DNA of 64,000 nt, from assembly GCA_035571275.1 (NCBI GenBank), contig DATMKQ010000065.1, positions 1 to 64,000 of the forward strand. Reading direction: 5' to 3'. The notes under the pieces were generated by a model. That model was not told the origin of the DNA, did no database searches, and saw nothing but the letters and a program-made list of their open reading frames with translations. Both the position numbers and the translations under genes were made by a program. How positions within the stretch are numbered: position 1 is the first letter of the stretch; each line of letters starts with the position of its first letter. Shown here in pieces: positions 8,596 through 16,903 of this stretch. Origin of the DNA: Trebonia sp035571275 (GTDB lineage Bacteria > Actinomycetota > Actinomycetes > Streptosporangiales > Streptosporangiaceae).

Positions 8596-10035
8596 TCAGC
8601 TCGTGGTCACGAGAGTCCATTGCTGGCTCGAGCTGTTGGTGTCGCTCCACTGCTCCAGCGTGGCACCGTTGGAGGTGGCCCCCGCGCCGTCCAGGAAAAG
8701 GCCGGTGGCACGGTTCTCGAACCGCACGTTGCTGCCATCGCTCACGACGGTCCATTGCTGGTTGTTGCTGTTGGTGTCGCTCCACTGCTGCGCCGCCGAG
8801 CCGTTGGAGGTGGCGCCCGCGCCGTCGATGAACAGGCCGGTGGCGCGGTTCTGGAGCCGTACGTAGGAGCCGTCGCTCACGACGGTCCATTGCTGGTTGT
8901 TGCTGTTGGTGTCGCTCCACTGCTGCGTCGGCGAGCCGTTGGAGGTGGCGCCCGCGCCGTCGATGAACAGGCCGGTGTCCGCGTTGCGGATCAGCACGTA
9001 CGTCGCGCTCCCGCTGCCGCCGGAGAAGGCGTTCATGATGACGGTCGGTTCCCGGTTCGTGTTCCACGCCCCCATGGCGTAGCTGGTGAACGGGGAGTAG
9101 ACCTCGGGTTCCCAGTACAAGCAGCCCTGCCCGCCATTGCTGACCAGCGCGCTCAGGTAGTTCTGCACCGTGGTCTCGGTGCCGGAGGGGTTGCTGCTCG
9201 GGCCGCCGACCTCCACCTGCATGAACGGCTTGCCGTAGGTGCGGGAGACCGAGGCCATGTCTGCGACCAGGCCGGCCGCCGCACTGGCGCTGCCGTAGGA
9301 GGAGAACCCGTTCATGTCCCAGCGCCCGCCGTTGGCGTTGAAGACGGAAAAGAACGCCGGGACCGAGGTCTTCTGCGGGGACGCCAGGTGGATGACCACG
9401 ATCGCGTTGGGGAACACCTGCTTGACCTCATCGTGCGCGGCGTTGAGCAGCCCGGTCATCTGCGCGGGGATGTTGACCCCGCCGACCGGCAGGCAGATCC
9501 CGGAGTTGATCTCGTTGCCGATCTGCACCCAGGTCGGGGTCACTCCGGCGTTCTTGACCACGTTCATGCTGCTGTTCACGTAGCTCTGCATCGTGCTGAG
9601 CAATTGGGTGTAGCTCAAGCCCGCCCACGCCGCCGGCGGGCTCTGGTGCCCTTCGTCGGCCCAGGTGTCGCTGAAGTGGTAGTCGATGCTGACCGCCATG
9701 CCCGCGTCCTGGACGCGAACGGCCATCGCCGCGGTCTCGCTGATGCTGCAGTGCCCGTTGACGGGGTCGCTGGACGGATTGACGAAGGTGCGCAACCGGA
9801 TCGCCGAGAGGTCGTAGCCCTTCAGGATGGTCAGGATGTCCTGGCGCACCCCGCTCGCGTTGAGCCAGTAGTAGCCGTTGGCCTCCATCTGCGGCACCCA
9901 GGAGACGTCCGCGCCCTTGTAAAACGTCGCTGCCGCAGCGGGCTGCGCCGTGCGCAGTTCGCCGAGCGCCAGCGCGCCCGCGCCGAGCGCCGTGGCCCGC
10001 AACAGGGTCCGCCTGCTGATCGACATACCGCTCAT
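8596..10035 (-). CDS. Secreted GH53 endo-beta-1,4-galactanase with C-terminal ricin-type lectin domain
   Basis: 479 aa. The start is the ATG at 10035, with AAGGAG five bases upstream; a longer frame would run through the operator. The N-terminus MSGMSISRRTLLRATALGAG has a twin-arginine motif (SRRTLL), so Tat export is likely. The GH53 barrel follows, with acid/base E175 in VQIGNEI and probable nucleophile E275 in QVEVGGPS. The C-terminus is a RICIN-type carbohydrate-binding domain of three near-identical 45-residue repeats (LFIDGAGATSNG and QQWSDTNSNNQQWT). The sequence differs strongly from the other GH53 here, so this is a distinct enzyme with a different binding module and export route. 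An operator sits just upstream. Confidence 0.9.
   Translation of the reverse strand: MSGMSISRRTLLRATALGAGALALGELRTAQPAAAATFYKGADVSWVPQMEANGYYWLNASGVRQDILTILKGYDLSAIRLRTFVNPSSDPVNGHCSISETAAMAVRVQDAGMAVSIDYHFSDTWADEGHQSPPAAWAGLSYTQLLSTMQSYVNSSMNVVKNAGVTPTWVQIGNEINSGICLPVGGVNIPAQMTGLLNAAHDEVKQVFPNAIVVIHLASPQKTSVPAFFSVFNANGGRWDMNGFSSYGSASAAAGLVADMASVSRTYGKPFMQVEVGGPSSNPSGTETTVQNYLSALVSNGGQGCLYWEPEVYSPFTSYAMGAWNTNREPTVIMNAFSGGSGSATYVLIRNADTGLFIDGAGATSNGSPTQQWSDTNSNNQQWTVVSDGSYVRLQNRATGLFIDGAGATSNGSAAQQWSDTNSNNQQWTVVSDGSNVRFENRATGLFLDGAGATSNGATLEQWSDTNSSSQQWTLVTTS
8606..9010. repeat. Three direct repeats of 135 bp encoding the ricin-domain subrepeats
   Basis: Units start at 8606, 8741 and 8876, exactly 135 bp (45 codons) apart. 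The second and third are nearly identical at DNA level. This suggests recent duplication or gene conversion within the lectin module. Confidence 0.85.
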
Positions 10036-10411
10036 CACTGCTCCTTGCTGTGAACGCTCCCAGAACGACGGTAACAAATGCGCGGTCCGACAGGCCGGAA
10101 GCGGCATCCGTCTCACGGGCACTGTCACCCAGCGCTTAATCGCCCATACGGCCCTGAACTCTAGGTATTCAAAGCAGCCCTTACTTGCGGAGCACAGGTT
10201 GCCGGCTGAAACTTGCAGGCCAACTAGACTGGGAACGATCCCATTACCAGTTCGGCCGAGCTCGGGCGGTGCGACGCCGCCACATGACCCTGTGCCGCAA
10301 GCACGTACACCCGCTGGCAGCGAGCTGGAGGATGCTGAGCTCGCTGCTGCTGTCGGGAAGGTTTCCCATGCGTTCTAACACCGCAAACTACAAGCATATC
10401 GAAGCGGCCGT
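10036..10411. other. Promoter region of the ricin-type GH53 gene
   Basis: No gene is supportable in these 376 bases. The right-hand end of the operator lies 14 bases from the GH53 start codon. The remainder up to the condensation-like gene shows nothing I can name. Confidence 0.5.
10049..10062. promoter_or_regulatory. LacI-family operator, TGTGAACGCTCCCA
   Basis: Imperfect palindrome, identical in sequence to the site at 16776. It lies directly upstream of the Shine-Dalgarno sequence of the Tat-exported GH53, where bound repressor would block transcription. Confidence 0.7.
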
Positions 10412-12403
10412 TCAGCGGCCCTGTCGGCCGTCACCCTCGGCCACCACCGTCTGGCGCCGCCACGCGGCCTGGTCACGCACGTCGGCGGGGGCGTTGGCGC
10501 AGATCACGTACTGGTGGGGTGCCATCGCCGTGTACCGGATCCCGCCGGGCGGGGCGAGACTGCGCGTGCCGGCCAGCGTGGTCATGCACGCCGCGTGGGC
10601 CTGTTCCGGGGTGCCGATGCCGTCTCCCGCGGTCAGGTAGGCGACCAGCGTGTGGTCGGCCGGCTGCCCGGCGCGGTCGGTCGTCTGCCGGGTGCCGTCA
10701 CCCGGCCCGTGGGCGCGGGCGGGCTCAGGGACCGCGAACACGGCGGCGGGCGCGGGCAGCGCGTCCTCGACCAGCCGCCGCGCCTCGGCGAACTCGACCC
10801 AGCTGGGTCCTACGCGCAGCCAGCCGGGGCCGCGAACGACCGGCTCGACGCCGGTGATCTCGGCCAGCCGGCTCAGCTCGACGTCACCGAGGGCTGCCGC
10901 GACCAGCAGCGATTCCGTTCCGCGGAGCAGCGTCTCAAGCTCGCGAAGCGGCACGCGGTTGGCGTCGCGGCTGGTCGTGCCCATGATCAGCTCGCCGTCT
11001 ACTTGCTGGAGGAACAGCAGCATCAGTTGCTCCTCCGCCCCTGGGGCGGGAAGCTGAGCGAACCTGGTCTGGCCAAGCGCCCGCCCCGCCGCGGTCGCGT
11101 CGGTCGCCGCCTCGCCGCCGTTCGTGGCCGCGCCGTCCGGGACTGGCATGAACTCACTGATGTCGTTGAAGGTGGAGTAGCGCGTAATGGTGATGCCCCT
11201 ATCGTGCTCCACCTGCCTCGATATGCGGTCCACCATGTTGCCCGAGAGCATGCTGTTGCGATTCCCGCGCAGGACGGCCACGGCGGCGCGGCGTACCATC
11301 TCATCCAGGCTCCGCGCTCCCACATCGAGCGCGGTGATGCCGTCTAGTACCAGGCAGCCGATGTAGTCACGCAGGTGTCGCTGGTACCGGTTGCTGACGA
11401 GCATTTGCAGCACGCAGGTGTCGTGCCCGGTCCGCCAGCACATCATCGTGCAGGCGGCGGCGAACACGACGAGCTGGCGGCTCGCTCCGGTGCGGGCCGC
11501 GATGTGCGGCAGCGCCAGCGCGCCCGCGCGTGACCATATCCACCCGGAGATAACGCCGCCGTCATGCCACGGGTCGGCCGACGGCACCGCGTACTGGCAC
11601 TGCGGCATGATACGAAACGCGGCCTCCCAGCTGCGCACCGCCGCGTCCATCCTGCGCTGACCGCGAGCGGAGCGCTCTTCTCTCGCCTGGTCGAGCGGCT
11701 GATGCCCGGGCGGGCCGACCTGTCGGCTCGAAGGCTCTGTGACCAAGGTGGTGAACTGGCGGTCGAGCGTCGCCATGGCGGCCATGTCGGCGGCCATGTG
11801 CGAGTACAAGATGACGGCCGCCCGCGGCCTATCCTCCCACGCGGCCACGGCTACCCGCAGCGGCAGCTCGGCGACGAGGTCGAACTCGCGGGCGCGAAGC
11901 AGCCTCGTGAGCTCGGTGAAAAGCACCGCGTCGTCGGCCGGCTCCTCGCTCGCCGCGTAGATGTCGATGACGAGTTCCCCGGACTTCAGCACCCGCTGCT
12001 GCGGCTCGCCCGGCAAGACGATGAAGGACTTCGCGGAAGCGGTCCCCGGGGCCGGCGCGGACGGGTAGCAGGTCCGCAGCGACTCGTGCCTGGCCATCAG
12101 GATCCGCAGCGCGGCCGTTATGTCGTCGAGGGTGGTCCCCTCCGGAAGGGAGAGCGGCCACTCCACCATCCGGGCCGGAATGGCCAGATTGGTCACCCAG
12201 CCCAGCGTGGTGGTCTGACTGGTCGTGAGCGGGCCCTCGCCGCCGCGGGCGCCGACGAACGGCACCCGGAGGCGATCCGCGAGCGTGAGCCGCACCGGCG
12301 GCATCGCGTCGGCGCGTTCATGCAGCAGGACCATGAGGTCAGGAGCGGACCCGGCCGCCCCGCCACTCTCCTCTGACCCGGTCACGCTCCGCTGGGTCGT
12401 CAT
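10412..12403 (-). CDS. Stand-alone condensation-domain-like protein with degenerate HHxxxDG motif
   Basis: 663 aa with no carrier or adenylation domain. The N-terminal half resembles the NRPS condensation/acyltransferase fold: an N-terminal motif like C1 (ISAVQERLW-type) is not clear, but MARHESLRT (residues 103-111) matches motif C2, and LYSHMAADM (200-207) sits where HHxxxDG is expected. In the latter the second His and the Asp are kept, the first His is Ser and the Gly is Met. Such free-standing domains can act as acyltransferases or be inactive. The ATG is preceded by GAAGGAGG. It lies between the lacI-type gene and a galactanase gene, 48 bases after lacI, so it may be read through from the transporter operon. 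No link to galactan use is evident. Confidence 0.6.
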   Translation of the reverse strand: MTTQRSVTGSEESGGAAGSAPDLMVLLHERADAMPPVRLTLADRLRVPFVGARGGEGPLTTSQTTTLGWVTNLAIPARMVEWPLSLPEGTTLDDITAALRILMARHESLRTCYPSAPAPGTASAKSFIVLPGEPQQRVLKSGELVIDIYAASEEPADDAVLFTELTRLLRAREFDLVAELPLRVAVAAWEDRPRAAVILYSHMAADMAAMATLDRQFTTLVTEPSSRQVGPPGHQPLDQAREERSARGQRRMDAAVRSWEAAFRIMPQCQYAVPSADPWHDGGVISGWIWSRAGALALPHIAARTGASRQLVVFAAACTMMCWRTGHDTCVLQMLVSNRYQRHLRDYIGCLVLDGITALDVGARSLDEMVRRAAVAVLRGNRNSMLSGNMVDRISRQVEHDRGITITRYSTFNDISEFMPVPDGAATNGGEAATDATAAGRALGQTRFAQLPAPGAEEQLMLLFLQQVDGELIMGTTSRDANRVPLRELETLLRGTESLLVAAALGDVELSRLAEITGVEPVVRGPGWLRVGPSWVEFAEARRLVEDALPAPAAVFAVPEPARAHGPGDGTRQTTDRAGQPADHTLVAYLTAGDGIGTPEQAHAACMTTLAGTRSLAPPGGIRYTAMAPHQYVICANAPADVRDQAAWRRQTVVAEGDGRQGR

Positions 12404-12451
12404 CTCGGCCTCCTTCTCTGACAGCGGCTTACGGGGCGTTCGCCTACGCGG

Positions 12452-13456
12452 CTAAGCGCTTTCGCGGCGGACCAGCTCCGTCGGGAGGATGACCGCGGAG
12501 GGCGGCTGGCCGCCGATGGCGGCGATCAGCAGCCGGACCATCTCGCTACTAATCCGCATGTACGGCTGCCTCATCGTCGTCAGCGACGGCCGTGCGGCCA
12601 CGGCGGCGGACGAGTCGTCGAACCCGCCGACGGCGACGTCTTCCGGCACCCGGCGGCCGGCCCGGCGCAGCGCCACCAGCGCGCCCAGCGCCATCACGTC
12701 CGACGCGACGAACACCGCGTCCAGTTCCGGGCAGCGCGCGAGCAGCGCCGACATCGCACGCTCGCCCGATTCCTGCGAGTAGTCGCCCGCCTCGACCAGC
12801 GACGGATCAAACGATTCCCCGACCACATCGCGGTACCCCTCCAACCGGCCCAGCCCGCCCGAGGTGTCCAGCGGACCGGTGACGGTAGCGATCCGCGTGC
12901 GGCCCGTGGACCGCAGGTACTCCACCATCGTGCGGGCGCCGCCACGCTCGTCGGCTGCCACGTAGGCGATCGGCGATTCATGCCCCAGCGGCGCGCCGCA
13001 GGCGACATACGGCACGCCGACGGTGCCCAGCAGGTCGAGCAGCTGATCTCCCGCGTGCGCGGACACCAGCAGCGCCCCGTCCACGTGCCCGGCCGCGAGG
13101 AAGCGGGCCACCCGATTGCGCTCCGAGGGCGACGCGGCGATGAACAGGAACAGCCCGATGTCATGCTCGGCGAGCGCTTGCGTGCATGCGCGGAGCAGCA
13201 CGGCGAAGTTCGGGTCGCTGAACAGCCGGTCGGCCGGCTCGGACAGGATGAACGCGACCGACTCAGAACGCTGGGTCACTAGCGACCTGGCGTGATGGTT
13301 GACGACGTACCCGGTCTTCCTGATGGCCCGGTTCACCACGTCGAGTGTTCCGGCAGACACGTAGTGCCCGCCGTTCAGCACGCGCGACACGGTGCCGCGG
13401 GACACGCCCGCCTCTGCCGCCACGTCTTCAATCGTGGGCCGCCGCCGTCCGTTCAT
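12452..13456 (-). CDS. LacI family transcriptional repressor
   Basis: 334 aa. The N-terminal LacI helix-turn-helix is clear (TIEDVAAEAGVSRGTVSRVLNG), followed by the hinge and a periplasmic-binding-protein-like sugar sensor domain (FVASDVMALGALVALRRAGRRVPEDVAVGGFDD). It is the last gene of the transporter operon, ten bases after the second permease. The five palindromes of the TGGGAGCGCTCCCA type around the GH53, transporter and GH42 genes are its likely operators. An inducer from galactan breakdown (galactose or galacto-oligosaccharide) is inferred. Confidence 0.9.
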   Translation of the reverse strand: MNGRRRPTIEDVAAEAGVSRGTVSRVLNGGHYVSAGTLDVVNRAIRKTGYVVNHHARSLVTQRSESVAFILSEPADRLFSDPNFAVLLRACTQALAEHDIGLFLFIAASPSERNRVARFLAAGHVDGALLVSAHAGDQLLDLLGTVGVPYVACGAPLGHESPIAYVAADERGGARTMVEYLRSTGRTRIATVTGPLDTSGGLGRLEGYRDVVGESFDPSLVEAGDYSQESGERAMSALLARCPELDAVFVASDVMALGALVALRRAGRRVPEDVAVGGFDDSSAAVAARPSLTTMRQPYMRISSEMVRLLIAAIGGQPPSAVILPTELVRRESA

Positions 13457-13466
13457 ACCCTCTTGT

Positions 13467-14372
13467 TTACTGCTTGACCGCCCCGGATGCGATATCGGTG
13501 CGCCAGTACCGTTGCAGCGCCAGGAACAGGATGATCAGCGGGATGATCGACAGCAGCGCCCCCGTGACCACCAGGCTGTACAGCGCGGGCGCGGTGGACC
13601 CGCGGTTGAGCAGCGTGTAGAGCCCGACCGTGAGCGGGAACTTGTTCTCGTCGCTGAGCATGATGAACGGCAGCAGGAAGTTGTTCCACACCGCGACGAA
13701 CTGGAACAGGAAGATGGTCACCAGGCCCGGCACCATCATCGGCACCGCGATCCGCGCGAACAGCCGGCCTTCCGGGCAGCCGTCCACCCGCGCCGACTCG
13801 ATCACCTCGTCGGGCACCGCGGACATCGCGTAGATCCGCGCCAGGTAGATCCCGTACGGCGAGAGCACCGACGGCAGCAGGACGGACCAGTACGTGTTGG
13901 TCAGCCCGACCTTGGCGAGCAGCAGGTACTGCGGCACGGCCAGGACCACCGGCGGCACGAGTACCCCGGCGAGCAGCATGTTGAACACCGCCGAGCGACC
14001 ACGGAACCTGTACTTGGCCAGCGCGTACCCAGCCAGCACAGACACCGCGGCGGACAGCAGCGCGCCGCCGCCCGCGTAGATCGCGGTATTGAGCATCCAG
14101 TGCCAGAAGACGCCGTCCGCGTACGACGAGAGCGCGCGGATATTGGACCACAAAGAGCCGTCCGGCGCGAAGGTGAACGTGTTGAACAGTTGCGCGTTGT
14201 CCTTGGTTGACGCGATTAGCACCCAGGCGATCGGCAGCAGGCAGTACACCGCCCCGAGCACCAAGATGGCGGTGGGCAGCGCCGCGGGCCGCCGCCCCCG
14301 GCTCCGCCGCGGTTTTCCCGCGACGGTGACGGGCGCCTCGGTCAGCGCGCCGTCGACTCGTACCAGTGCCAT
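13467..14372 (-). CDS. Carbohydrate ABC transporter permease, MalG type
   Basis: 301 aa with six predicted membrane helices and the binding-protein-dependent transport loop near the C-terminus (EVIESARVDGCPEGRLFARIAVPMM, an EAA-type motif that contacts the ATPase). It partners the MalF-type permease six bases upstream. No ATPase gene is present in the locus, so a shared MsiK-type ATPase encoded elsewhere is expected, as for many actinomycete sugar importers. Confidence 0.9.
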   Translation of the reverse strand: MALVRVDGALTEAPVTVAGKPRRSRGRRPAALPTAILVLGAVYCLLPIAWVLIASTKDNAQLFNTFTFAPDGSLWSNIRALSSYADGVFWHWMLNTAIYAGGGALLSAAVSVLAGYALAKYRFRGRSAVFNMLLAGVLVPPVVLAVPQYLLLAKVGLTNTYWSVLLPSVLSPYGIYLARIYAMSAVPDEVIESARVDGCPEGRLFARIAVPMMVPGLVTIFLFQFVAVWNNFLLPFIMLSDENKFPLTVGLYTLLNRGSTAPALYSLVVTGALLSIIPLIILFLALQRYWRTDIASGAVKQ

Positions 14373-14378
14373 GGCGTG

Positions 14379-15293
14379 TCACCGCTCCTGGAACACGCGC
14401 CTGCTGCTCAGCCGGAGCAGGCCGAACGACAGCAGGAACATGACAGCCGCGATCAGCAGGGCGAGTGCGGCCGCCCCGTAGATGTTGTTGTAGTTGAACG
14501 CCAGGTCATAGACCCTCATCAGCGGCATCCAGTCCAGCGAGATCGTGTTGGTGAGCGGGAGTAGCGTTTCCGGCTCGTTGAAGACCTGCAAGGTGGCGAT
14601 GATCGAGAAGACCCCGGTGAGGACCAGGGCCGGCGCGATCATCGGAATCTTGATCCGCAGCGCGATCTGAAGCTGCGACGCCCCGTCGATCCGCGCCGCC
14701 TCGTACAGTTCCGACGGCACGGCCCGCAGCGCCGTGTACATCACGATCATGTTGAACCCGGTGCCGCCCCAGACGCCGATGTTGGCCACCGAGAAGAGCA
14801 CCGTATGCGGGGCGAACAGGCCGGGCATCGACAGTCCCAGCCGGGCCAGGATCGCAGGGAACGGCGACACCGTGGGCAGGTAAAGGAAGCCCCACAGCAG
14901 CGAGCCGATCACCGTCGGCACCGCGTACGGCAAGAAGATGGACAGCCTGGCGAACCGCTGGAACTTCACGCGCCGCGCGTCGAGCAGCAGCGCGAACAGC
15001 AGCGCGAGCCCGAGCATCACCGGCACGAGGACCAAGCTGTAGGCCAGCACGCGCAGCAGCGAGGACAAGAACGGATGGTCGGTCAACGCGGCGGAGTAGT
15101 TGGACAGGCCCGCGAACACCTGCTTCCGCGCTCCAGCGCCCAGACCTAGCCCGCTTACCTGTGTCTTCTCCAGCGACAGGTACAGCGTGTAGCCGATCGG
15201 GATGAGCAGCGTCAGCACGAACATCGCCACGGCGGGGGCCACGAAGGCGTACGGCGCCAGTCGCGGCGCCGTACCCTTGCGTGTCTGCTTCAC
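14379..15293 (-). CDS. Carbohydrate ABC transporter permease, MalF type
   Basis: 304 aa, with a basic N-terminal region before the first helix and six helices. The EAA loop is ELYEAARIDGASQLQIALRIKIPM. GTG start, one base after the stop of the binding-protein gene, indicating tight coupling. It forms the channel heterodimer with the MalG-type permease for uptake of an oligosaccharide, probably galacto-oligosaccharides judged by the neighbouring galactanases. Confidence 0.9.
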   Translation of the reverse strand: MKQTRKGTAPRLAPYAFVAPAVAMFVLTLLIPIGYTLYLSLEKTQVSGLGLGAGARKQVFAGLSNYSAALTDHPFLSSLLRVLAYSLVLVPVMLGLALLFALLLDARRVKFQRFARLSIFLPYAVPTVIGSLLWGFLYLPTVSPFPAILARLGLSMPGLFAPHTVLFSVANIGVWGGTGFNMIVMYTALRAVPSELYEAARIDGASQLQIALRIKIPMIAPALVLTGVFSIIATLQVFNEPETLLPLTNTISLDWMPLMRVYDLAFNYNNIYGAAALALLIAAVMFLLSFGLLRLSSRRVFQER

Positions 15294-15294
15294 G

Positions 15295-16692
15295 TCAGCC
15301 GGCCTGGACCGTGAAGCCGCTCTTCTTCATGTCGTTCAGCACGGTCGACTGTATCTGGGCGAGCGGGCTGAGGAACGACCCCTTGCTCGCCGCCGCGCTG
15401 CCGAATGCGGTCTGGAATTCGCTGTAAGCCACGTTCACGTCCGGACCCCAGGTGACTGTGGAGGCCTCGGCCGCGTACTGCTTGCCGAGCGACCAGAAGC
15501 CCGGCTGGTTGGCGAAGTACGACGGCGGCGCGGACAACGCGCTCTCCGCGGCGATGTCCGCGGGGTAGATGCCGCTGATCGAGGCGAGCGCGGCCGTCGC
15601 TGTCGGGTCCGTATTCAGCCAGGTGGCGAACTCGACGGCGGCCTGCTGATGCTTCGACGCGGCCATGACCGCGGTCGAGGATCCGCCCCAGTTGCCGACG
15701 ACGTGGGCGCCCGCGGTCCACTGCGGCAGCTGAGCCATCACCCACTTGCCCGCGTTGGACGGGGACTCCGTCGGCATGTCGCCAGGAGCCCAGATGTCGG
15801 AGACCCACGCGATGTACTTGCCATCGTTCATGCCCTTGGTCCAGGCGGGCGTCCATTGCGGCTGGTTGTCGACCCCGCCGGAGGCGATCAGCGACTGCCA
15901 GTAGGAGGCGACCTTCTGGCTCGCGGCGCTGTCGATGCCCACCGTCCAGGTGCTGCCAGAGGCGGTCCACCACTGCGCCCCCGCCTGCTGCGTCAGCCCA
16001 GCGAACTCACCGGGGTCGACGCTGGAGAACGAGTCCAGGTAGACGCCCGGCGCCTCGGCGTGCAGCTTCGTCGCGTCGGCGGCGAACTGCGCCCAGGTGG
16101 CCGGCACGGTCAGGCCATACTTCTTGAACAGGTCCGCGCGGTAGAACAACGCCATCGGCGCGGCGTCCTGGGGAATGCCGTACACCGCGCTGGTGCCGAG
16201 CGTCACCTGGTCCCAGTTGCCGACCGGGAAGTCGCTCTTCAGGCCGGACGCGTAGCTGGCGATGTTGGCCAGGTAGTTGTTGGAGACCAGAGTCGGCAGC
16301 ACCTGATACTCGACCTGCGCGAGGTCCGGCGGGTTGCCGGCCTTGGCTGCCGTGAGCAGTTTGGTGAGCAACTGGTCGCCGCCGGCCTGCACCTGGAGCT
16401 GCACCTGGATGTCGGGGTGGGATTTGTTCCAGATCGCGACGACCTTGTCTATGTTGGGCGCCCACGACCAGAAGGTCAGCGTGACCTTCTGCGACGACGA
16501 GGAGGAAGGAGAGGACGAGGAAGAGGAAGCGGCGGTGGCCGCCGGAGACGACGATGAACCGTTCGACGGGGAGCAGCCCGCCGCGGCCAGTGCGGCCAGC
16601 GCCAAGCTGGCGATCATGATGGCGCGCACGCGCAGTCTGCTATCTCGTGGGGAGCGCATCACGGCCGTGTGGCCGCCGAGCGAAGGCTTCAT
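15295..16692 (-). CDS. Sugar ABC transporter substrate-binding lipoprotein
   Basis: 465 aa. N-terminal signal with lipobox (LAALAAAGC), a Ser/Ala-rich linker, and the family 1 extracellular solute-binding fold (LTFWSWAPNIDKVVAIWNKSHPDI, then GIPQDAAPMALFYRADLFKKYGL). It is the first gene of the SBP-MalF-MalG-LacI operon. The ATG has GGGAGGGG just upstream, and an operator lies at 16776-16789 in the divergent promoter region shared with the beta-galactosidase gene. Confidence 0.9.
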   Translation of the reverse strand: MKPSLGGHTAVMRSPRDSRLRVRAIMIASLALAALAAAGCSPSNGSSSSPAATAASSSSSSPSSSSSQKVTLTFWSWAPNIDKVVAIWNKSHPDIQVQLQVQAGGDQLLTKLLTAAKAGNPPDLAQVEYQVLPTLVSNNYLANIASYASGLKSDFPVGNWDQVTLGTSAVYGIPQDAAPMALFYRADLFKKYGLTVPATWAQFAADATKLHAEAPGVYLDSFSSVDPGEFAGLTQQAGAQWWTASGSTWTVGIDSAASQKVASYWQSLIASGGVDNQPQWTPAWTKGMNDGKYIAWVSDIWAPGDMPTESPSNAGKWVMAQLPQWTAGAHVVGNWGGSSTAVMAASKHQQAAVEFATWLNTDPTATAALASISGIYPADIAAESALSAPPSYFANQPGFWSLGKQYAAEASTVTWGPDVNVAYSEFQTAFGSAAASKGSFLSPLAQIQSTVLNDMKKSGFTVQAG

Positions 16693-16775
16693 GGCCCCTC
16701 CCGGGGGTGAGAGAACGTACCAAAGTATCCGCTGGTCCTGGCCGCCCGCAGGTGAACAACGGGTGGCGTTCCGTC

Positions 16776-16789
16776 TGTGAACGCTCCCA
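16776..16789. promoter_or_regulatory. LacI-family operator, TGTGAACGCTCCCA
   Basis: Same sequence as the site at 10049. It lies about 84 bases upstream of the binding-protein gene in the divergent intergenic region, so it probably controls the transporter operon. Confidence 0.7.
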
Positions 16790-16853
16790 GAGTTAACCGG
16801 CCGACAACGCTTGTCAAGAGATGCCGATGCCTGCTTTCATTCTGTTATTCGCC

Positions 16854-16867
16854 TGTGAGCGATCCCA
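16854..16867. promoter_or_regulatory. LacI-family operator, TGTGAGCGATCCCA
   Basis: Fifth member of the operator set, with one or two changes from the palindromic consensus. It lies 36 bases upstream of the GH42 start, 78 bases from the site at 16776. Both promoters of the divergent pair could be repressed together. Confidence 0.65.
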
Positions 16868-16903
16868 GACATTCGGTCTCCACAATGGACACGGAGTTTC
16901 CTC

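Noticed and set aside
8606..9010. CRISPR-like array
   Set aside because: Repeats are 135 bp, contiguous, and translate as ricin-domain subrepeats; there are no spacers.
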